The notes: a model not told the origin generated them from the letters alone. DNA of 64,000 bases from Microglena sp. YARC (GCA_022414725.1 CM039464.1:39853945-39917944); one strand, 5' to 3'. Counted from the stretch's first letter, positions 22,246 through 33,456 are shown. Program-made: numbers and translations.

Positions 22246-23182
22246 GCACTTTTTTTGACCATTCCGTTGTCACTGAACCTGGAGGTGACCCTAGACTTGG
22301 CCCTGGCGAAGCTGTTGTTTCGAACACGACTGATGCTTCTACATCTACCTCTAACGATGATCATTCCGATCTTCAGAATCGACAAAGTCAGCAACACCCG
22401 TCATCGAGTGGTGGTGTTAACAACCTCGAACCGGTTGTTGTTGATAAGATCGACCCTGTAATGATATTGCGTTTTAAGCGCGTGTTGGATTCATACTCAC
22501 CGAATGATATATTGGAACGTATTGCTTCTCATGATCTGTATATGGGTACAGGTATAACGGACAAGAGTATTGAAAGTGTTTCGTCCATCTTGAATGAGGC
22601 GAAGATCTCAATTCCGATATCTGAAGAAACCTTTGGGGCTTGGACAACCTTCTTGGATGGCATAGGGAATGATTCACATAAGTTGGGGTACTTTGTAAAC
22701 TATATTTGGTTCCGGGTGCTGCGACGACTGATGTTATACCGGTTGCGGGCAACTGACAACGGCGATCAAAATATAATCGTAGACACAATCAGCAGTATCA
22801 TCGTATTCCTAAGAGATTTCATAGACAAATTCGACACACTAGAACATTCACTAGAACTCGTCAATAGCATTGATTGGACTACAATCAATACGGACGAAGA
22901 TTTGATCGCTTTCGTTATTGATAAAGGTGACTTGAAAATCCAGAGATATGACGGTGTATTCAAACAATACCAATCTACGCTGGTATCGTCTGTGTTGTAT
23001 GATAACCTGCGATTGCAACGAACTCAACTTGAGTCAGACATATCATACTTGCTTGGTGGAGAACAAATATCTTTGCATGCATTCCCCCACCATGCTTTTT
23101 CTTCCGAGACGTTCAAAGCCCTTGCCATGTCAGTCGAGAATTTTAAGACACTCCCTAAACACGAAAGGTTAGATCGATTTAC

Positions 23183-24061
23183 ATTACATTACATTACATT
23201 ACATTACATTACATGTTAAAGTCTACTTGACACCGCGAGGGTGTATGAGACTCTGTGCTTTAAACAAAAAGAAAAAGCACCCACAAAGCAAAAAACCCCA
23301 TTACATCAGGGGTGTGTCGAGGACAAACAAACCAAACTCCCAACCACCGTTTTGGTGGCGTAGGTATTAAACCCCTTAGAGCCGGACCCAGATCTCAACC
23401 ACTTACAGTGGCGGAGGTAAGAAGCTAACAAATGAGAAGTCACAAGAAGAAGAAAAAAAGGGATGATAAATTACGGTGCCACTAAGCAGTCCAGGGCTTC
23501 CTGTCTTGCTCTTCTACAAGTAGAAAGATAGTCGGCTAGGTTGCTCCAAAAAGACTTAGTGCCATTTCCATTTCATAAAGGTTCTGAATGTGGAATCGCA
23601 GAATTCCACATTCCATACGGTTAAGTTGGTATCCTCATGGACATGCCTATAAATATCTGTAAACAGCTTCTGGTAGCGGAGGCGAATATCATTATAAAAA
23701 GGGCACTCAAACATATGCATTTCATCCTCAGGTTTTTGGAACCCCACACATTTGACAGTGTCTCATTGAGCGAGGGATGTGTGCTCTATCCACCACCCTC
23801 ATTCTTTCTGTGTTCAGCCAATGGGAACCCATTCTAAACTGTGCTATAGAACGAATCTGATCCTGCTTATGTAAGGCGGATGTAAAGGGAATCAAGCCAT
23901 TCTCATCATTGCTGTTGGCTGCGAACCATTTTTGGTATCGGAGGCGTTTAAAGCCAACCCTTCTCTCATCAGGGATGTCTCTAACTGCATTGGTGTCACT
24001 TGGGTACTTAAACCTCCATGACTCAAAAACTTCAGACATAATACCTTCGACATCGACAGCC
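23183..24061 (-). mobile_element. second LINE copy, strongly 5' truncated, with target duplication
   Basis: Nearly identical to the 3' end of the LINE at 14805-16916, on the opposite strand. The acatt repeat tail is at 23183-23215. CGATTTA is present on both sides (about 23176 and 24062), a target-site duplication. The insertion interrupts the membrane-protein gene at 21994-26318. The remaining coding part includes the zinc-knuckle end. It lacks the extra T that frameshifts the other copy but has its own extra G at about 23742. Confidence 0.9.
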
Positions 24062-24607
24062 TCCGATTTAATGAAATCAAGTACAAATTTCATTACCATT
24101 CTCTGCTCGAACTAACCAATGCTATCACGAACGTGTCCAGCAATATAGAACGCATATTAAGTGTAACCAAAATATTTGGGTATACAGTGATTCCGCTAAT
24201 TCATAACCTCAAGCTGACTGACGATGGTATCAAAGAGAGAGTAAATGCTATGAATATCAGCGATCCCAATATCATTTTGCTCGAAATTGCAAAAACGTTG
24301 CGGACTTTTGTCGATACACCTTTGGATATTTTTGAAGGATTGAAGAAATACACAGTAAACCAAGACAAAGTGGATCAGGTGTACAACATGATTATCAACC
24401 TTCGACGTTTCGAGAACATCAGTGGAGGCAAGGATGACAAAACCTTCATTCCGTGGTCTTATGATATGTCCAACAACACCATAGTGGTCGAAGGTGGAAA
24501 AGAACGTATTGTGAAGAAAGTTGTCAATAAGGTAACTTTGAGAGAAGAGATACCGTCTTCTCAAACTGCACAAAATCCAGGAGGTCCCGAAGTTACTACA
24601 ACAAAAA

Positions 24608-24966
24608 ATGGATCAGGTGGTGGATCAGGTGGTGGATCACGTGGTGGATCAGGTGATGGATCAGGTGGTGGATCAGGTGGTGGATCAGGTGGTGGATCAG
24701 GTGGTGGATCAGGTGGAGGAGCAGGTGGTGGAGCAGGTGGTGGATCAGGTGGTGGAGCAGGTGGTGGATCAGGTGGTGGAGCAGGTGGTGGATCAGGTGG
24801 TGGATCAGGTGATGGATCAGGTGGTGGATCAGGTGGTGGAGCAGGTGGTGGATCAGGTGGTGGATCAGGTGGTGGATCAGGTGGTGGATCAGGTGGTGGA
24901 GCAGGTGGTGGATCAGGTGGTGGATCAGGTGGTGGAGCAGGTGGTGGAGCAGGTGGTGGAGCCGTT
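24608..24966. repeat. GGAGCA/GGATCAGGTGGT tandem repeat
   Basis: About 30 units of 12 bp (ggtggatcaggt type) coding for Gly-Gly-Ser-Gly or Gly-Gly-Ala-Gly. It gives a long flexible linker in the membrane-protein gene. Open frames in the other phases (Pro-Asp-Pro or Val-Asp-Gln repeats) are by-products. Confidence 0.92.
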
Positions 24967-26323
24967 GTAGACACTAAAACCCCTGAAGCCGATTAAGCCC
25001 CTGGAGACCCTGGAGCCGATGGAGCCGCTGAAGGATATGGAGACCCTGTAGTCGATGGAGCACTTGGAGCCGCTGAAGGAGATGGATCCCCTGTAGTCGA
25101 TGGAGCCAACATAGCAGGTGGAGTTGGTGGAGTAAATAAAGACGGAGGAATATTGAAAAAAAAAAGTTTTTTTGGAGGCATTTTTACAAAGAAAACAGAT
25201 GAAGAAAAAGAAAAATATAAAAAACAAAAAAGAAAAAGATAAAAAAGAAAAAGAAGAAGCTAAAAACATAAAAAAAAAAAAATCAAGAAAAAAAAGCTGC
25301 TATAAAATTTCTAAAAAGTCAAGAATGGAAGGCGACGGGTGACTATCTTAGTAACCCTTATAGACAACCCCTCATAGAAGGCACAAAGCCCCATAAAAAA
25401 AGTTTGTTTGGACTATTCAGAAAGGGTCAAAAAGGGAGTGGTCCGTATGTAGAATATAGTCTCCAAAAAGGTGGTGGTGAAGCGTTTTCGAAATTGTTGA
25501 AGACCCAACGTGAGAAGGAGCTCAATAAAGTTCGTGACAACTTATCGGTCGCTCGTATGAAACTTCTGCGATCTCTGAAAGACGTTCGCAAGAATTTGAT
25601 AACGATTTCTTACCCTACGATTGGACTTTACTCAAATATCTTGGAAGAGTTTTCTGACTTTCAGCGTATGGTGGAACGCATATTGGACAATTACGTGAGC
25701 GTCAATGTTGTGGACGAGGACGATGACGAAGCTGGTCGCTCTGCTTTGAATAGCAAACGTGGAAAACTTTCGTCCCAAGGATTCTTGACAATACTGGCGA
25801 ATCGTGCATCCATCAGTCAGGTTCACATCATTTACATGATCAAGCTTATACGAACAATAATACAGCTTTTGATATTGTACGTCACTGAATACATATTTGC
25901 AGAGCACTACATGCGCAAGGTGCATGTGAACACATTGAAAGACCCCGATGCCCTAGACGATGTGCCTTTGAAACACCCAGAGGCAAGTTTAGTCAGCTTC
26001 CTCCTCATTTTCTTGGTACTCGACATTATCATCCAGGTCATCATTTTTGTAGCACTGGTGATTGTCATGTACACATATGCCAAGTCATCAAACACGTTTG
26101 TCATTGACAGCGCCTTCATCACCGACATGATCATCGACTTCGACATGCAAACGCTCATCTTGACAGTTTTAGGGTTTGTCATTGCTAAAATCATGATGAA
26201 AAAGAGGTTCTTCGAGTACCCTACACGAGGGATTGCGGTTTCAAAGGCATATCGCAACATGATGATGTCCATTGCAGTTGTGACAACAGCTATCCCATAC
26301 ACCATGCTATTCAAGTAATGGAA

Positions 26324-26383
26324 ACTGTACACTCGACGGAACATATAAATGAGACGTCTCATTGTGTATGGCCACACTTCCAC
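26324..26383. mobile_element. fragment with a Tc1-type end
   Basis: tacactcgacggaacatata followed by atgagacgtctcattgtgtatgg. The end resembles the Fanzor1-element end. The same type of small element, ending gttccgtcgagtgtac, is found at 48344-48425. Confidence 0.55.
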
Positions 26384-26451
26384 TACAGTCGGCGGAACAG
26401 TAAAATGTGCCGTACACGAAGCGGTTTCATTTTAGTATTCCGTTGACTGTA
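26384..26451. mobile_element. 68-bp minimal MITE-B
   Basis: tacagtcggcggaacagtaa at one end and tagtattccgttgactgta at the other, with almost nothing between. It is an extreme internal deletion of MITE-B that keeps both ends, so the ends alone may be enough for movement. Confidence 0.85.
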
Positions 26452-26609
26452 ATGTTGTCGCACTTCTCTTGTACGTTTTTACGAGCATACACTCGACGGA
26501 ATACTAAAATGAAACCGCTTTCTGGAGTGTACGGTACACCTTATGGTGTAACCTTATGGTGTAGCAACCCACATTGCAGTGGAACACCATCATGTTTTTT
26601 TGTAGCCCA

Positions 26610-28957
26610 TCAACAACACGCATCCCTGCAAAATGGAAGCGGTCTCCCTTGACCCAACAGTTCCATGCAGTGCAGCCTTGCGATTGTGAGAGCGGAGGAG
26701 CGGTCCCGGTCCGAGTAAGTGCTGGTTTCTGGAGAGAATCGCAGTCCTCGTACCTCTGGGTACCGCTTGATCGATTTGTTGTCGACAAGAGAGGGGGCTA
26801 AGCCACCCCTCCTGTGTTTTTCTTGGATTTGTTTACGTGTGCAGTACACCCTCACCGCCAACTTGGTCGCGATAAGAGACCTTTGGAGTCTCCTTCAATG
26901 GGGTGTGACCCAACAACTCGTAACCTAGACGAATCTGACCTTCCATGGTTATTTGGACACTTGGAATCTTGTAAACACATTCCTTCTTGGCACCGGTTTC
27001 CCAAGACATGAGAGTCGTCTTGAACTCATCTGTCACATGAACCTCCTCTTTGAAGAGGCGCTTGCAGGAAGCGAACATAGATCCCGTAGGCACAGCTACC
27101 TCTCCTGGTCCGGTAGCCTTCATCGTCTTGATTGCAGAACCATATGCGATGCGAACCCTCAGGTCAGGATGATCCAACTTCATGTTGCGCTTGATCCCTG
27201 CCCAAAATGAGTCCATAGCCTTGCGCTTGCCAATGTACCTCTGAAAGTTGTCTCGGGACTCTCTGCGACGGAGTGCCATCCTCCACCACTCGTCGGAAAA
27301 CGTAGCGTAATTTTTCAAGTAAGCCGAGATATCACCCTTCCTGGATGTACTCAACGCTGCTCCATTTTCACGCAGAGACTCCCATCTAGGAATCATGTCT
27401 GAGAAACGTTTTTCTTGCTGTTTTTTCTGTTTCTCGATACCAGACTTGTGGTAAAAAGCTCCGCGTGTAAGCTTCCATGTCTTGCTTTTCCCCTTTGCAA
27501 GATACGTGACTGTCGCGATGTTGCTCCTTCCTGGGTCCACGCCCAAAACGACGATACCCATCTCGGTCAATGTCGTTTCGAGTTTACGGTCATACTGTTC
27601 TGCGACGCTCAAACCTTCATTGTCACGAGACCTCATACTGGTCTTCTTAAGATCTGACACACGAACTTGTACTTTCTTGCTGTACTGCATGCTCAAGGAG
27701 ACTCCGTCAGTACAGATGCTACAGTCGAATACCCACCCATTCTTGACAGGTGGTTTTCTGAAGAAGGAACCTGCGACTGTTTTTCGGGCGTTCACAAGCG
27801 TGTCATACCTACCCTTTGCATGTCTGTACTCGTCAGTAGCCTTGATATCCTTAACGTCAGCATCGTACTGCTTCAGGGCCTACTTGTATGCATCCCATTC
27901 ACCCGGACCACATGATCTTTTCTTCTTCTGTGCAGGCCTCTGGGGCAACATGAAGTCGTCGGGATTCTTTACATATTCCCACTTGGAAAGCTCGACGATG
28001 TTAGGGTCCTTAGTGAAATTGTGCTTGAACAGTTTCACGAGGGTCATCAAGTCAAGACGAACATGCACACGATGGACGCTGAAGATGGGCATCAACCGAA
28101 TACGACGTTCCCCCATAGTTTCCAATCGGGTCTGCATCCAGTAATTGAACCGTACCATAGTCTGGAAATCCACACATTTTCCGTAGTCATCATAAAGCCG
28201 ATCTCCATCCGGAACTTTCAGCCTGGCCCGAACCTCACGGACGTACTTTTGAACAGAATCGGGCCAAGATTCCATCTCCTGCACTTCTTGCCGTATTACC
28301 CGCATCACGTCGTACACACGGATGGTATTCGGAGCTCCCAGTGCCTTCAAAGTAGCCTTAGTGAGGCGGATCAGACGAGGTACCAAAGGAACCCATGCGT
28401 TGTTCGACACGACAGTGCTCAATGTGTGGCCGGCATAGTTCAAAACCTGGTCAAAATAGAGAGGGCAGGATTTGATGTATTCAGAGTCGTCGCTATCAAG
28501 TACCTTCCCGATTACGTCTTTTACGGATTCGTATGAAATTCTACTCTCTTCATCTGGAAAGACGCCGTCAACTCCGATCCTTAGCCAATTCTTCCAGTAG
28601 GTATCCTTCATCTCGTACATATCGGGAATCGGCAGGTCGCCCTCCATGAGCCTCGTGACATGAAACGCCAATACCAGACTCGAACGCCGAAACATGCGGC
28701 TCACAACATTGACGAGCTGATCAACATGCCCCCTGAATCCACCGAATTCCTCCTCGTCGAGATTCATTGCCTTCTTCAGAGCGCATTTCACGACGCACAT
28801 CTTTTCCACCGCCTTGTATTCTGTAGGGATAAGACCATTGTCTTCGCATAAACGGACAAGGTCGTCCTTCTTGGACTTTGAAGTGTATGGTACATCAGCC
28901 AATTTCAGTAGATCCTTCAAATGCGCTATTGTTTGGGGTTTCGTTTCTATCTTCCAT
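26610..28957 (-). pseudogene. Fanzor1 RNA-guided nuclease, one stop and two frame shifts
   Basis: The main frame (28920 to 26833) is about 690 codons, cut once by TAG at 27880-27882. Order: an N-terminal SAP-like helix pair (TIAHLKDLLKLA), a long helical region, then the RuvC parts: GVDPGRSNIATVTYLAKG with the first catalytic Asp, FQRYIGKRKAMDSFW, VRIAYGSA, and VTDEFKTT with the likely Glu. The last RuvC piece, STYSDRDRSSALTIARL with the third acid, is in another frame ending at 26610, so a base was gained or lost at about 26845. The ATG at 28957 is also one base out of frame. Fanzor1 proteins are eukaryotic TnpB relatives using a guide RNA to cut DNA. No guide RNA was identified. Confidence 0.85.
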
Positions 28958-29877
28958 AATAATAGCCACCTAATCCTTTATACACATAAATGTTCCAAAC
29001 GTGTTCGAAACAACCCATCATTATTTTATCAGTGAGGTTGCTTAATGCTAATGAAATCATATCAGACACATGCGTCTTTGCATCATTTGGTATGTAGTTC
29101 AATCGACGAAAGTCCTTCTTCACCTTAGCGAAGCACAGTTCAATAGCATTGAATTCTGGACTGTAAGGGGGTGTGTAAAAATATTAACGGGGTGCCTGAG
29201 GACCAATTTCTTATGGATACTGGCATTGTCCATTATTACTACTGAATTATTGCACAAACTCAACAAGTCAATAAATGCAGCGAAATCTGTTTTCTTTACA
29301 TATCCTTTCTTCACAACGAATTCCTTCCGACCATCTGAAAAAACTGCCATCAACAAACTATGGTGTACCCACCCACCAGTAGTTTTAACGATAACCGGTT
29401 TGCCTACGGGGAATACCCATAATGTGGCTTGAGTCGCTCACTAAACCCACATTCGTCAACTGATACTAAAATTTTCCCAGCATTGATTGTCTCCTTGTAT
29501 CTACTACAAAATTCATTGACAAGTGGCACTAAGTCCCCTTTACACTGTCCACGGAGTTTGCTCCTTTTTCTTGTAAAACCAATGAGTTTAATGAAACGAT
29601 ACACTGTTTTAGTTGATAATCGTAAATTGTGAGTGCTTTTGAAAAATGCAACAACACCTCTTGCGGTTGTGCATTTAGTTGACAATAAAAACGATTTTAA
29701 CAAATCCTTGTTCGTCTCAAAAAGTTTGCTAACAAATTCACGTCGTTTTAGATTCACACCAAAGCGTTTCCACCTCCACAGAGTAGAGCGACTGATGTTC
29801 GTAAACACAGAAGTTTTTAACACACCCAAGTCAGAAACCATTCTTAACGCCAATTTTCTAACGGCGATGTCGTACAT
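28947..29877 (-). pseudogene. Tc1/IS630-family DDE transposase, copy 1, frameshifted
   Basis: Starts at the ATG at 29877. An N-terminal helix-turn-helix region (SRSTLWRWKRFGV) is followed by a second helical region, then the catalytic motifs VDECGFSE, VVIMDNASIHK and, in the shifted frame, the SPEFNAIE type seen whole in copy 2. Frame breaks occur at about 29408, where an A present in copy 2 is missing, and at about 29165-29180. Only about 29 residues separate the second Asp and the Glu. The stop TAG at 28947-28949 overlaps the ATG of the Fanzor1 gene. It would cut and paste the element at its inverted ends. Confidence 0.85.
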
Positions 29878-29996
29878 TTATTTCCATCTGATATATGTTT
29901 CATTTTACTGTTCCGCCGAATGTTGTCGTCGCACTCAGCGACCGTTGGACAGACACTCTACGAGGGGTCTACACCCATCTTGAGCACGATGGCGCG

Positions 29997-30791
29997 CTAC
30001 AAAGACGTGATTGTCTTCATCTCCTGCAACAGGTTGTTATCGGCTCCAACATGAGCGGATGTAACTGCGCTTGTACTCATGCCAACATCGATGCACGAAT
30101 ACTTGGAAGAATGGGACATGCTGTCATCATCGTGTTCGTACTTGTCCACGACCACCGCGTTCTTCTCAGGGACGACCTCCGAGTTCTTCTCTTGGACGAC
30201 CGTGTCGTTCTTCTCTGGGACGACCTCCGAGTTCTTCTCTTGGACGACCGTGTCGTTCTTCTCTGGGACAACCTCCGAGTTCTTCTCTTGGACGACCGTG
30301 TCGTTCTTCTCTGGAACGACCTCCGAGTTCTTCTTTTGGAAGACCGCCGCATTATTCTTCTTTGGGGGGGGTGGCGGCATCTTCACGGGTGGGCGAATGG
30401 GTGTCACGATGTTATTTTCGTTGTATGGTGGGATGTTCGATTCGAAGTCCTCCATGTCTTTCATGTTGCGTGGGGTCTCAAACTCGTCGTCATCAAAGTC
30501 CGAGATACCCTTGGTGAGCCAGGCGCACGGGTTGGCGATCAGGGGTGCGGCGAAGAAGCCGTGACGCTGCAGTCCTCGGATAACACACACAATGCGTTTG
30601 AACACTGTTCGCATCTGGATCTCCGTTCTGCGGATCCACTTGACCTTGACCTTCTCATCGAAAAAGTCGGATGGCCTCAATCCTCGGGTGGCCGCAGGTT
30701 CCGTCAGCATATCCAGACACATGACACTGCTCATGTAGTATCCGTACTCGTCCATGCGTTTACGCCAGATGATACATGCAGAAATGGCCAT
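29997..30791 (-). CDS. hypothetical protein with Glu-Lys-Asn repeats
   Basis: Open frame of 264 codons from the ATG at 30791. The first 100 residues look globular, with many Arg and Met (MSSVMCLDMLTEPAATRG). Then come a Pro run (PPPPPKKNN), four units of a 16-residue repeat (NSEVVPEKNDTVVQEK) and a Ser-rich end. The 3' end is only about 70 bp from a transposon end, so the original C-terminus may be lost. No family recognised; probably viral. Confidence 0.55.
   Translation of the reverse strand: MAISACIIWRKRMDEYGYYMSSVMCLDMLTEPAATRGLRPSDFFDEKVKVKWIRRTEIQMRTVFKRIVCVIRGLQRHGFFAAPLIANPCAWLTKGISDFDDDEFETPRNMKDMEDFESNIPPYNENNIVTPIRPPVKMPPPPPKKNNAAVFQKKNSEVVPEKNDTVVQEKNSEVVPEKNDTVVQEKNSEVVPEKNDTVVQEKNSEVVPEKNAVVVDKYEHDDDSMSHSSKYSCIDVGMSTSAVTSAHVGADNNLLQEMKTITSL
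30165..30345. repeat. 48-bp tandem repeat
   Basis: Four copies of a 48-bp unit with cgacctccgagttcttctct and tggacgaccgtgtcgttctt, encoding the 16-residue repeat of the minus-strand gene. Confidence 0.9.
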
Positions 30792-30896
30792 TGTGAAATT
30801 CGAGATCGTACAAATCTTGTGATCAAACCGATGTTCGTTTACGACTCAATAAACATAAACTCTTATTCCTTTACACCTTTTTTTTTACAAATCAAA

Positions 30897-31133
30897 TCAA
30901 TCTTCGCAACAGAACAACGCGCTTGCGTCCGCGTACACGCGCTTGAGACTTCCCGGACTCGTTCGTATGATCATGATCACGTCGCTATCCGAGTACCAAA
31001 CCTGCAGGTGATCCTTTGACACCGGAATATTCATGCATTCAGGAGGTGTCCATTTTACAAGTTGTTTTCGGGTTGACATGAAATGCGTTGATCCGACCGA
31101 AAGAAGAAATGGGTAAGATGCGATCATGCACAC
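30897..31133 (-). CDS. hypothetical 78-residue protein
   Basis: A short intact frame beginning MCMIASYPFLLSVGS. A possible strand-rich segment (HLQVWYSDSDVIMIIRTSPG) and two Cys at the end are visible. No family recognised. It lies between hypothetical genes in a part with no other candidates. Confidence 0.4.
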   Translation of the reverse strand: MCMIASYPFLLSVGSTHFMSTRKQLVKWTPPECMNIPVSKDHLQVWYSDSDVIMIIRTSPGSLKRVYADASALFCCED

Positions 31134-31221
31134 GTTTCTGTATGAATGTTTTTTCTATGTTCTTCGTCATCCACAAGGGATGGTCTTGACATGTCGCGCT
31201 TTAAAATTACATTATACATTT

Positions 31222-31262
31222 GTCCTCAACTAATTTTGGGACACTCTGTACACAATTGTTTC
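31222..31262. mobile_element. mariner-type terminal repeat, solo
   Basis: ttttgggacactctgtacac matches the inverse of the end tacagagtgtcccaaaatta at 45218. No partner or transposase is nearby. Confidence 0.55.
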
Positions 31263-31314
31263 AAACATCTGTGTTTTTTGTATCAGTACGCAAAACAACC
31301 AACACGAACAAGCA

Positions 31315-31413
31315 ATGCAATTTATTGCGATCATTGGGATTATTGTGTTGGTGTGCTTCCTCGTGCTATTGACATTCTATTGCGATATTTTACAGGTTCG
31401 AATGGGAAGCTGA
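31315..31413 (+). CDS. possible 32-residue single-TM peptide
   Basis: A very short frame, MQFIAIIGIIVLVCFLVLLT then a polar end RMGS. Nearly the whole peptide is one membrane helix. Such micro-proteins occur in giant virus membranes, but length alone makes chance likely. Confidence 0.3.
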   Translation: MQFIAIIGIIVLVCFLVLLTFYCDILQVRMGS

Positions 31414-31492
31414 TTTTCTGTAAATAAAAAAGTTCGTTCAAAAACATCTCATTTAATTGTTCCAAAATCTTAATGTGTGTATCACAATCACA

Positions 31493-32608
31493 ATGCAGCC
31501 CCACAACAACGCAACATCGAACGTCTTCGACAAAGTCGGCTATAACAAGTCTCTTGCGACCAAGTCTCTCGCCAAGGTTGTGCTTCTCACTAAAGATGAA
31601 AGCTTCTTGATAGAGGACTTTATCACGTACTACGGCGAGTTGTTCGGGTACGAAAACGTGATCGTGGTAGACAACAAGAGCACGTGCCAGGCTGTTCTGG
31701 ATGTGTACGAGTGGTACTCTACAACCCGCGGTGTCTAGATCAAGCTTGATAAGCGAGACTTCAGCTCTGCCAATGTGTTCATGAGCGAGCACATGCGAGA
31801 GGGCGCACCGTCGTGCGAGTGGATCCTCCCTCTAGAGACCGACGAGCTCGTGTTCAGCATGAGGTCCGCCAACGACCCCCTCTTCAGACTGAGGCCGGTC
31901 GACGTTCGTGCGTACCTTGAGTCTCTCCCGGAAGACGTCTCCATCGTCAACTACGGGTCCGTTCTGGGATCCTCTGTCGACCCAAATGACGATACCTACG
32001 ACCTATCCCGAGGCATGTACCCGCGCCCTACGACCAACATTACGCGGTTCAAGAACCAGAACTGGGACAAACTCATCGTGCGCGCTTCGGAGTTCCTTCA
32101 CATGAAGATGTGGTGCCATCAGGCCACAGTGAAGACGGAATTCAAGGTGCGGTCCCATTTCCTAGGACTCCTTCACTTCCACGAGACCGGTTTCCGTCGC
32201 AAGGTCGAGAGCGCAGTCCGCGTCCTTCGAACCTTCCCGTATATCGTCAACATCCGCGACATCAACGAAGAACAGAGCATCGAGGAAGTGCGTCGCAATC
32301 AAACCGAGTGCCAGAAGTACATAGAGCTCGGGGTCTTGTGCGGACATAAGATAGAGTCCTATGACGTATTCCTCCGCCGCCTTCTTGCGCTTAGGGCGTT
32401 CAGAGACGTGCTTGGGCGAAACCCAGTTGACCCTGACGAGTTCAATCAAGTCGCCGACGATCCCGACCCCGAGTCTGCTGTACTACGCAAGAGATTGAAC
32501 ATGAATCCCACCATGAACTCTAACCTTGATAGGGCCATTGTGGATTGGTCGTGGGAAGCACTGCTCTACAACGACTTCCCCAGCAAGCACTCTAGTGCGA
32601 GCGAGTGA
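31493..32608 (+). pseudogene. GT2/GT92-like glycosyltransferase, one in-frame TAG
   Basis: The frame from the ATG at 31493 is open to 32608 except for TAG at 31736-31738. The start, AKVVLLTKDESFLIEDFITY then NVIVVDNKST, is typical of glycosyltransferases that act on a nucleotide sugar. CEWILPLETDELVF fits the acidic metal-binding motif. HFLGLLHFHETGFRRK follows. It probably decorates virion glycans, as several giant viruses encode such enzymes. The 3' end overlaps the next frame by 4 bp, in another phase. Family by motif recall only. Confidence 0.68.
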
Positions 32609-33090
32609 GGCGAATCCGTAACGAAAACTACGAAAACTATCAGGTGGCAAACTTCTTCAAACACGTAGAGCGGAAGATAAGTGTTGTTTTTGAGCCACAA
32701 AGTGAAGCATCATACCAACAATCCTTACCGCCGAGTTTCTACGCGACTTTCGAAGAGGCGATGCGATCTCACAAGTCACTTAAAAGCTCGGCTCACGCCT
32801 ACGCCCCCCTGTACGCTTTCCTGTTTGACCCTTTTCGCGAGAACGACTCCCTTGAAGCGATTCTCGAAATCGGCGTGCAGCAGGCGGGGGCGTTCGCAAA
32901 TGCGTTGTCCTCGTTCATCCCGGATGCCGCGGTCGTCGGCAGTGTGGGGCCTACCGACCCGCCTATCGAAGAGTGTCCCGACAACTCCGTGATAACGTAT
33001 GTGCATGGCGAGGGGGAGGGTGCTGACGGGTGTACTTGTGCATTTGTGCACTTACAGGGGTGTACTTGTGCATTTGAGTTTTTTGTATGA
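32605..33090 (+). pseudogene. SAM-methyltransferase-like fragment
   Basis: The frame starts without ATG (GTG at 32605) and is in a different phase from the glycosyltransferase just before it, so it may once have been the C-terminal domain of the same protein. AILEIGVQQAGAFANAL resembles motif I (E.G...G) of class I methyltransferase folds, of the cephalosporin-hydroxylase type. PDAAVVGSVGPTDPP fits the next strand. After ITYV the sequence becomes a short repeat (GCTCAFV) and stops, so the domain is truncated. The adjacent downstream sequence is IS607 debris. Confidence 0.5.
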
Positions 33091-33124
33091 CTTTGTGTCT
33101 TTATACTCATACACGATTCCGTCG

Positions 33125-33456
33125 TATTTTTATCCTTACTACACATCCGGGGTCCTGGGGACAAATTCTCCATGTAGCTGGCATCTTCCTGAAGGCAGTT
33201 CGAACAGAAAATTCCTGTCCGTTGAATTCAAGCTACCCGTATATCCTCGAACCTATGAATTTCTTATTACACATCCGGGGGTCCGGGGGACATGTAGTAA
33301 GAAAGACAATGAATTCTCCATAGGGGTATCATAGGGGTCAACTCCCCCGGGGCTGCTGTCCTTTACGAACATGTTCGAACTGCCTTCAGGAAGATGCCAG
33401 CTGCCCTCCACAATGTCTCTGTAGCATGTGAATTGACAGTTCTTGCAGGTGTATGT
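33125..33456 (-). mobile_element. remnant of the 3' end of an IS607/Fanzor2 element
   Basis: The stretch from gttgaattcaagctacccgt (33219) to cttgcaggtgtatgt is nearly identical to 45970-46214, the 3' end of the Fanzor2 element. MITE-A begins exactly where the match stops. A further partial copy (gtagctggcatcttcctgaa, about 33175) lies upstream. Confidence 0.8.

Larger units (their letters stand above)
21994..26318 (+). pseudogene. large repeat-rich membrane protein gene, split by a LINE and by frame breaks
   Basis: Starts at the ATG at 21994 (MSKLDAKQRKKRGA). Order: a VTNTVPDT-type repeat region (22050-22245), a helical domain to 23182, the LINE at 23183-24061, the same frame again from 24062 (IKYKFHYHSLLELTNAITNV), a long GGGSGGGS region (24608-24966), then TAA at about 24994. 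The frame stays open after that stop with collagen-like Gly/Pro text and Lys-rich text, shifts once in the A runs at about 25150-25300, and ends with at least three hydrophobic segments (for example LVSFLLIFLVLDIIIQVIIF), stopping at 26318. Together this looks like one membrane-anchored structural protein of a giant virus. Family not recognised. Confidence 0.65.
26488..29924. mobile_element. Tc1/IS630-like transposon carrying Fanzor1 and a DDE transposase
   Basis: Left end tacactcgacggaatactaa at 26488; right end gtttcattttactgttccgc at about 29896-29915, continuing cgaatgtt. Inside, both genes lie on the minus strand: transposase (28947-29877) first and Fanzor1 (26610-28957) after it, overlapping by about 11 bp. 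The end sequences match those of the MITE-B family and of the transposase-only copy at 52492-53379. A TIR transposon that carries a Fanzor nuclease is known in eukaryotes; this is an example in an integrated viral genome. Confidence 0.82.

Noticed and set aside
23728..24115. Separate minus-strand and plus-strand genes here
   Set aside because: All coding signal is the truncated LINE; plus-strand frames are its shadow.
24561..24974. Pro-Asp-Pro repeat protein on the minus strand and Val-Asp-Gln repeat on the plus strand
   Set aside because: Shadow frames of the Gly-Gly-Ser-Gly repeat, which alone joins coding sequence on both sides.
30071..30564. Ser/Arg/Pro-rich plus-strand frames
   Set aside because: They lie opposite the 48-bp repeat of the minus-strand gene, which is the better coding frame.
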